A stretch of DNA of 64,000 nt from Paenibacillus marchantiae. Lineage in GTDB: Bacteria > Bacillota > Bacilli > Paenibacillales > Paenibacillaceae. The notes beneath the pieces were generated by a model, which saw only the letters and a list, made by a program, of their open reading frames with translations, was not told the origin of the DNA and did no database searches. Both the position numbers and the translations under genes were made by a program. The DNA lies in assembly GCF_028771845.1 (NCBI RefSeq), contig NZ_CP118270.1, positions 5,022,001 through 5,086,000 on the forward strand, written 5' to 3'. Of this stretch, positions 60,022 through 64,000 are shown one piece after another (position 1 is the first letter of the stretch; each line of letters begins with the position of its first letter).

Positions 60022-61578
60022 TCAGACCGAGTACTCGAACCAATCAAAATGGGCAGGTGTGCTGCTTGCCTTACCATTGCCGGTAGCGTATAGTCCGACC
60101 ACCGCTCCGGTAAAGCACATTTTGTGCACAAAGTCCTCCGGTGATATGGCACGTGCCGAGCCTGAACCCAATGCTGTCCAGTTCTGTCCGTCCTCGGAGC
60201 AAGTCAGCCTATATTCCTTCTCTGTCGATTCGATTCGGAGCGACAGCCGCTCTGTTACAGTCTCGCTCTCGTGAACCATGTTCGACTCTCCGCGCACCGT
60301 CAAGCGAGCAAAGAGTATGTTTCGTCCGTTCAACCGTCTTATGCCAATCTCATAGTGTGCATCCTCATCCCGGCGAACACATAATCCCGCTTCTTCTCCA
60401 TCGGCAACTGGCATGAAAGTCAGGCAGGTCGTAAAGCTGGCATGAATATGCTGCTGCCTGCGGCCAACAAACGTGATCTGACCCACGTCTTCAAGACTTC
60501 CATCCTGCCCATACAACGTCAGGTAACCTGGTTTTTCTGTAAGCGAGCATGCTCCTTCTGTAGGGTTGCGCACAAACATCCATTGCGACCCGAGTTCTCC
60601 GTCGAATTCGTCCCGGCCGACAACGATGGCAGTATGGCTCCCGGGCAAAGAAGGTAATGTCATTGGCAATCGCTGGACCTTCATGTCCAGACTCACTATT
60701 CCTTCATTGTTGTCAATGTGGGGCCACCCCTCGTTCCAAACGACCGGGGCGAGGAGGGTTTCACGTCCAAGCACACTATATCCTTCCTCTGTCAAACGCA
60801 CGCCAAGGAAAACGGCCCACCAGTCTCCGTGGTGATCCTCCACCAGATCGGCATGACCCAAATACTGGATCGGATGGTCCAGATGGCGATGGGTCAGGAT
60901 CGGCTCAGGATAGCGTTCAAACGGACCATAAGGTCGATCGCTTCGGCCGATGATCTCACGATGATCCTTGGCCGTCCCACCAGAAGCAGACATCATGTAA
61001 TACAATCCATTGATTTTGTACAGATGTGGCCCTTCGGTCCATGGCCCTCCATCTCCGTGCCAGACAACTTGTGGTTCAGAGAGAGCCTCACCTGTAGCGA
61101 TGTCGATCTCATACTGGATGGCATGAGAATCGTAATCGGCACCTTGTTGTGCGGTCACGTACACTTTGCCATCGTCGTCAAAAAACAGCGATGGGTCAAT
61201 TCCACCGTATGGAATACGAATTGGATCAGACCAGGGGCCAGCAGGGTCGGTTGCCGTCACGTAGAAATTGCCGATGCCTCTCACATCTGTCGTAATCATG
61301 TAAAATGTACCTTCATGGTAACGCAGTGCCGGAGCATAAATGCCGTCTGAGCTTTTCCGTCCGGTCAAATCAAGCTGGCTGACCCGATCCAACACATTGC
61401 CGATTTGCTCCCAGTGAATGAGATCCCGGCTCCGAAAGATCGGCACTCCGGGAAAATACTCAAATGAACTGCAAATGAGGTAAAAAAATTCTTCAGCCTT
61501 CACAATGCTGGGGTCCGGATAGAATCCAGGAAGGATTGGGTTGGCATAACAGATGGTATTAGCTTGGAGTTGCTTCAT
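60022..61578 (-). CDS. xynB: GH43 beta-xylosidase with C-terminal beta-sandwich domain
   Basis: The 518-residue enzyme has an N-terminal beta-propeller with base Asp22 in GFYPDPSI, the modulator Asp in GIDPSLFFDD and the acid Glu in WTEGPHLYKI. A C-terminal beta-sandwich (about 325-518) is the typical second domain of XynB-like GH43 xylosidases and helps close the active site. It has no signal peptide. The ATG directly abuts the TAG of the permease gene (TAGATG), so it is translationally coupled. It removes xylose from the non-reducing ends of xylo-oligosaccharides. Confidence 0.95.
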   Translation of the reverse strand: MKQLQANTICYANPILPGFYPDPSIVKAEEFFYLICSSFEYFPGVPIFRSRDLIHWEQIGNVLDRVSQLDLTGRKSSDGIYAPALRYHEGTFYMITTDVRGIGNFYVTATDPAGPWSDPIRIPYGGIDPSLFFDDDGKVYVTAQQGADYDSHAIQYEIDIATGEALSEPQVVWHGDGGPWTEGPHLYKINGLYYMMSASGGTAKDHREIIGRSDRPYGPFERYPEPILTHRHLDHPIQYLGHADLVEDHHGDWWAVFLGVRLTEEGYSVLGRETLLAPVVWNEGWPHIDNNEGIVSLDMKVQRLPMTLPSLPGSHTAIVVGRDEFDGELGSQWMFVRNPTEGACSLTEKPGYLTLYGQDGSLEDVGQITFVGRRQQHIHASFTTCLTFMPVADGEEAGLCVRRDEDAHYEIGIRRLNGRNILFARLTVRGESNMVHESETVTERLSLRIESTEKEYRLTCSEDGQNWTALGSGSARAISPEDFVHKMCFTGAVVGLYATGNGKASSTPAHFDWFEYSV

Positions 61579-62532
61579 CTATTCCTTCACACTCCCTACA
61601 TTTAGTCCAACGACAAAGTATTTTTGCATAAACGGATACACCAGCAAGATCGGAACCGAAGCAACAATTGTAACTGCAGCACGAATGGAAATTGGAGTTA
61701 CCTGTGTTGAATGCTCCACCCCCACGCCGTTCGCAACGGAAGGATTACTGTTGGCATTCATACTGGAAGACAACAGCTTCATCAGTTCGTATTGCAGTGT
61801 GCTGAGCTCCTGACGTGATGACGTGTACAGAAAAGCATCGAACCAGGAATTCCACGCGCCGACTGCGACAAAGAGCGCAATGGTCGCCAGCACAGGCTTG
61901 CACAGTGGAAAAATAATTCTCCAGAAAATTCTGAAATCTCCTGCTCCGTCAATTTTGGCAGATTCAATCAAGCTTTCAGGGATCGTGTATATATAAGTAC
62001 GAATGACGATCAGGTTAAACGCACTAATCAGCGATGGTAAAACATATACCCAGAATGAATTGATTAAGTGCAGGTCCTTCATCAGGAAGTATCCCGGAAT
62101 AAGCCCTGCGTTGAAATACATGGTGAGTACAAAAATGGTCGTAATCAGCTTGCGGAAAATATAATCGCGCCGACTCAGCGTATAAGCCAGCATGGTGGTC
62201 AAGAAAATGTTTAAAACGGTGGATAGTACTGTACGTGCAACGGAAATCAAAAATGCGTTATAAATTGTGCCTGATGCAAATACGGCTTTGTAATTCTGCA
62301 TGGTGAAATCGCGGGGCCACAAATATAAGCCTCCTCGAATGGTGTCATTCCCTGCATTAAACGAAACCACAATTGTGTTCAAAAATGGATACAACGTCAC
62401 AATCACCAGCAGAACCATGAAGATGGTGTTAAAGGTGTTGAACAGAAACGGTTCCATGCCTCTGCCACCTGGGCGGCGTACGGAAAGCGCCGCTGTATTT
62501 CCTAAACCAGACAATGGTGTTTTTTTCGTCAT
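61579..62532 (-). CDS. Carbohydrate ABC transporter permease (YtcP family)
   Basis: The start at 62532 overlaps the TAA of the preceding permease by one base (TAATG), giving 317 residues. Six membrane segments and the EAA loop ESAKIDGAGDFRIFWRIIFP near residue 205 mark it as a binding-protein-dependent sugar permease, and the C terminus YFVVGLNVGSVKE is diagnostic for the YtcP group. It pairs with the LplB-type protein upstream. With the xylan enzymes behind it, the importer most likely takes up xylo-oligosaccharides. Confidence 0.93.
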   Translation of the reverse strand: MTKKTPLSGLGNTAALSVRRPGGRGMEPFLFNTFNTIFMVLLVIVTLYPFLNTIVVSFNAGNDTIRGGLYLWPRDFTMQNYKAVFASGTIYNAFLISVARTVLSTVLNIFLTTMLAYTLSRRDYIFRKLITTIFVLTMYFNAGLIPGYFLMKDLHLINSFWVYVLPSLISAFNLIVIRTYIYTIPESLIESAKIDGAGDFRIFWRIIFPLCKPVLATIALFVAVGAWNSWFDAFLYTSSRQELSTLQYELMKLLSSSMNANSNPSVANGVGVEHSTQVTPISIRAAVTIVASVPILLVYPFMQKYFVVGLNVGSVKE

Positions 62533-63497
62533 TATAACAGCCTCTCTTCCCCAAGCCGCTTGGCGGTCCAATTCGCTACAAGTAACATCGTAATGCTGAC
62601 CACGGTCTTGAATATTCCGCCTGCAGTTGCGAGCGAATAGTTGCCCTGTGCAATCCCGTATTTGAGCACAAAGATATCAATCGTTTCCGACCAGTCCACA
62701 ACGAGTCCGTTGCCCAGCAAATACTGAACCTCAAAGCCGGCTTCCAGAATATGTCCAATCGACATAATCAGCAGGATGACAATGGTAGGCTTGATTCCTG
62801 GCAAGGTGACATTCCACATTTTTTGATATCGATTGGCTCCATCAATATCGGCTGCTTCATACTGTGCCGGGTCAATAGAGGCCATGGCCGCCAAATAAAT
62901 AATGGTGCTCCATCCGACTTCTTTCCAAATATGAGAACTTGCAACAACGCCCCAGAAATACTTCCCTTCCGTCAGCCACAAGATCGGCTCGTTGATTAAG
63001 TGCAGTTTCATGAGGATATCGTTGACAATGCCGTCAGAAGCAAGCGATGTCGCTACGATGCCGGTAACGATAATCCATGATAAGAAGTGAGGAAGATAAG
63101 AGATGGTTTGTACCGTCCGCTTCCACATGATCTTCTTGATTTCATTGAGTAACAATGCCAAAACAATAGCGGTAACGAAACCCAAAATCATGTTGATGAT
63201 ACTCATGGCAAGCGTATTACGAAGCACGCGCAAGAAATTGTCATCCGTGAACAAAAATTGAAAATGCTTGAACCCTACCCACGTTTGCTGCGAGAAACTT
63301 CTGGCCGGTTTGTAATCCTGAAAAGCCATCGTCCAGCCCCAGACAGGCACATAAGCAAAGATAATAATGTACGCAAGCAGAGGAACAGACATCCATATGA
63401 GCTGTCTCTGTGCTTTGATATTTTGCCAAGTAATCCGCCTAATTTTCGGTTTTTTCTTCGGTCGGAGCGGCTTGGTACCCACTACAATTTCCTCCAT
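62532..63497 (-). CDS. Sugar ABC transporter permease (LplB family)
   Basis: The 321-residue permease has a basic N terminus (RPKKKPKIRRITW), six membrane segments and the EAA loop YEAADIDGANRYQKMWNVTL near residue 210. GGAG precedes the ATG. It lies behind the binding-protein gene, with a terminator hairpin between them, so it is expressed at a lower level from the same promoter. No ATPase is encoded in the visible operon; a shared MsmX-type ATPase is likely. Confidence 0.94.
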   Translation of the reverse strand: MEEIVVGTKPLRPKKKPKIRRITWQNIKAQRQLIWMSVPLLAYIIIFAYVPVWGWTMAFQDYKPARSFSQQTWVGFKHFQFLFTDDNFLRVLRNTLAMSIINMILGFVTAIVLALLLNEIKKIMWKRTVQTISYLPHFLSWIIVTGIVATSLASDGIVNDILMKLHLINEPILWLTEGKYFWGVVASSHIWKEVGWSTIIYLAAMASIDPAQYEAADIDGANRYQKMWNVTLPGIKPTIVILLIMSIGHILEAGFEVQYLLGNGLVVDWSETIDIFVLKYGIAQGNYSLATAGGIFKTVVSITMLLVANWTAKRLGEERLL

Positions 63498-63565
63498 AAT
63501 ATCAGGCTCCTATCCATCTTTATATTGAAAGGAATAACGTCCAGCGATATGTTCTTTAAAAAAAT

Positions 63566-63592
63566 CAGGAAGGAAGGTAGCCCTCCTTCCTG
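63566..63592 (-). terminator. Intra-operon terminator behind the binding-protein gene
   Basis: On the minus strand CAGGAAGGAGGG pairs with CCTTCCTTCCTG with a small offset and TTTTTTT follows. It lies between the solute-binding protein and permease genes. A leaky terminator here is a common way to make more binding protein than permease. Confidence 0.85.
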
Positions 63593-63603
63593 ACAGCATT
63601 TTC

Positions 63604-64000
63604 TTATTTCACTGACCAGTTATCGATTCTCCACTGCAATACTTCATTGATACGGCCTTCGAAAGCCTTGATATCCAGCTTTTGAATTTCGGAAACGTAT
63701 TCGCTCCATACACTGCTGAATTCGGATGTGTTAGCCAAAATCGCTTTCGGTAAATATTTGGTTGATAATTCGTTCAGCTTCGTATTGGCAATTTTGGCTG
63801 GAGATCCCTCAACCAGATCGACGGACCAAGCCGGGTAAGTAACCGGATTCTCTGGTGGAGCACTGAAGAAATCCACATAGCTGTTGAAACCGTAGGCGTC
63901 CAAAACTTCCTTATCAAACGGTCTCAAGCTGGCTTGATATTCTTCCGGCTGATTGCTTGCTGAAGTAGCGTTGCCATCGCTAAAGTAACCTTCCATCTTC
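63604..64000 (-). CDS. Extracellular solute-binding protein, C-terminal part (5' end outside the window)
   Basis: Only the last 132 or so residues are visible, ending at the stop codon at 63604. They contain FDKEVLDAYGFNSYVDFFSA, an ANTKLNELSTKYLPKAILA helix and a final RINEVLQWRIDNWSVK helix, as in the C-terminal lobe of family 1 sugar-binding lipoproteins. The position before LplB/YtcP permeases and xylan enzymes points to a xylo-oligosaccharide-binding lipoprotein. The lipoprotein signal would lie beyond the window edge. Confidence 0.85.
   Translation of the reverse strand, partial: KMEGYFSDGNATSASNQPEEYQASLRPFDKEVLDAYGFNSYVDFFSAPPENPVTYPAWSVDLVEGSPAKIANTKLNELSTKYLPKAILANTSEFSSVWSEYVSEIQKLDIKAFEGRINEVLQWRIDNWSVK

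Noticed and set aside
60718..61350. Plus-strand frame of 210 codons
   Set aside because: Antisense to the GH43 xylosidase, whose catalytic motifs are intact.
1..64000. CRISPR array, tRNA, rRNA, insertion sequence or prophage
   Set aside because: No regularly spaced repeats, tRNA-like clover-leaf, transposase or phage gene was recognised anywhere in the window.

Overview
The window looks like a chromosomal segment of a Paenibacillus-type Bacillota. The reasons are strong AGGAGG-like ribosome binding sites, LplA/LplB/YtcP-type sugar ABC systems paired with YesM/YesN two-component regulators, intracellular xylan enzymes, classical U-tract terminators and large riboswitches. No rRNA, tRNA, CRISPR array, insertion sequence or prophage was recognised. 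Most genes lie on the minus strand. Genus-level assignment is inference from gene content, not from a marker gene.

Layout. 1-1340: the 5' part of a secreted protein behind an ECF-type promoter, then a cobalamin riboswitch with an intrinsic terminator whose first downstream gene is a 57-codon orphan. 1.4-9.1 kb: a sugar-uptake operon (two permeases, lipoprotein, YesM-like kinase, YesN-like regulator, second lipoprotein). 9.3-10.9 kb: gene debris (aldo/keto reductase and MerR remnants, a frameshifted unknown gene) around an isochorismatase. 10.9-12.4 kb: purine permease with a structured leader. 12.6-14.2 kb: GNAT, a small membrane protein and a VOC protein. 14.3-19.5 kb: an ABC / DUF1854 / ABC operon in which both exporters carry zinc-ribbon cysteines. 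19.9-25.2 kb: MFS, deoxyribosyltransferase-like protein, HAD phosphatase, a 38-residue membrane protein, and an SDR divergent from a GAF-LuxR regulator. 25.2-28.6 kb: OmpR/HisKA pair and ilvE. 28.9-32.8 kb: redox enzymes and a TetR regulator with a shared operator. 33.1-36.6 kb: a CPA1 antiporter and an FAD monooxygenase.

36.7-42.2 kb holds a 1719-residue secreted M60-type metalloprotease with NPCBM, FIVAR and leucine-rich modules, preceded by a c-di-GMP-I riboswitch. 42.3-44.6 kb: NUDIX and a doubly frameshifted MFS gene. 44.8-49.8 kb: a nucleoside-salvage cluster (Mga-like regulator, PNP homologue, base permease, NupC); the PNP lacks the Asp204/Arg217 catalytic pair of E. coli DeoD. 50-57.8 kb: small accessory genes in divergent regulator/target pairs (AraC/MATE, LysR/acyltransferase-fold hydrolase, MarR/amidohydrolase). 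57.8-64 kb: a xylo-oligosaccharide operon (binding protein, internal terminator, two permeases, GH43 xylosidase, GH10 xylanase, GH43). Its enzymes lack signal peptides, so oligosaccharides are probably imported first and cut inside the cell.

Most noteworthy: the cobalamin riboswitch with an orphan small gene, the c-di-GMP riboswitch whose leader has an 11-nt segment complementary to the aptamer core, the zinc-ribbon ABC/DUF1854 exporter, the PNP without its catalytic dyad, and a repeated terminator cassette found six times behind unrelated genes.
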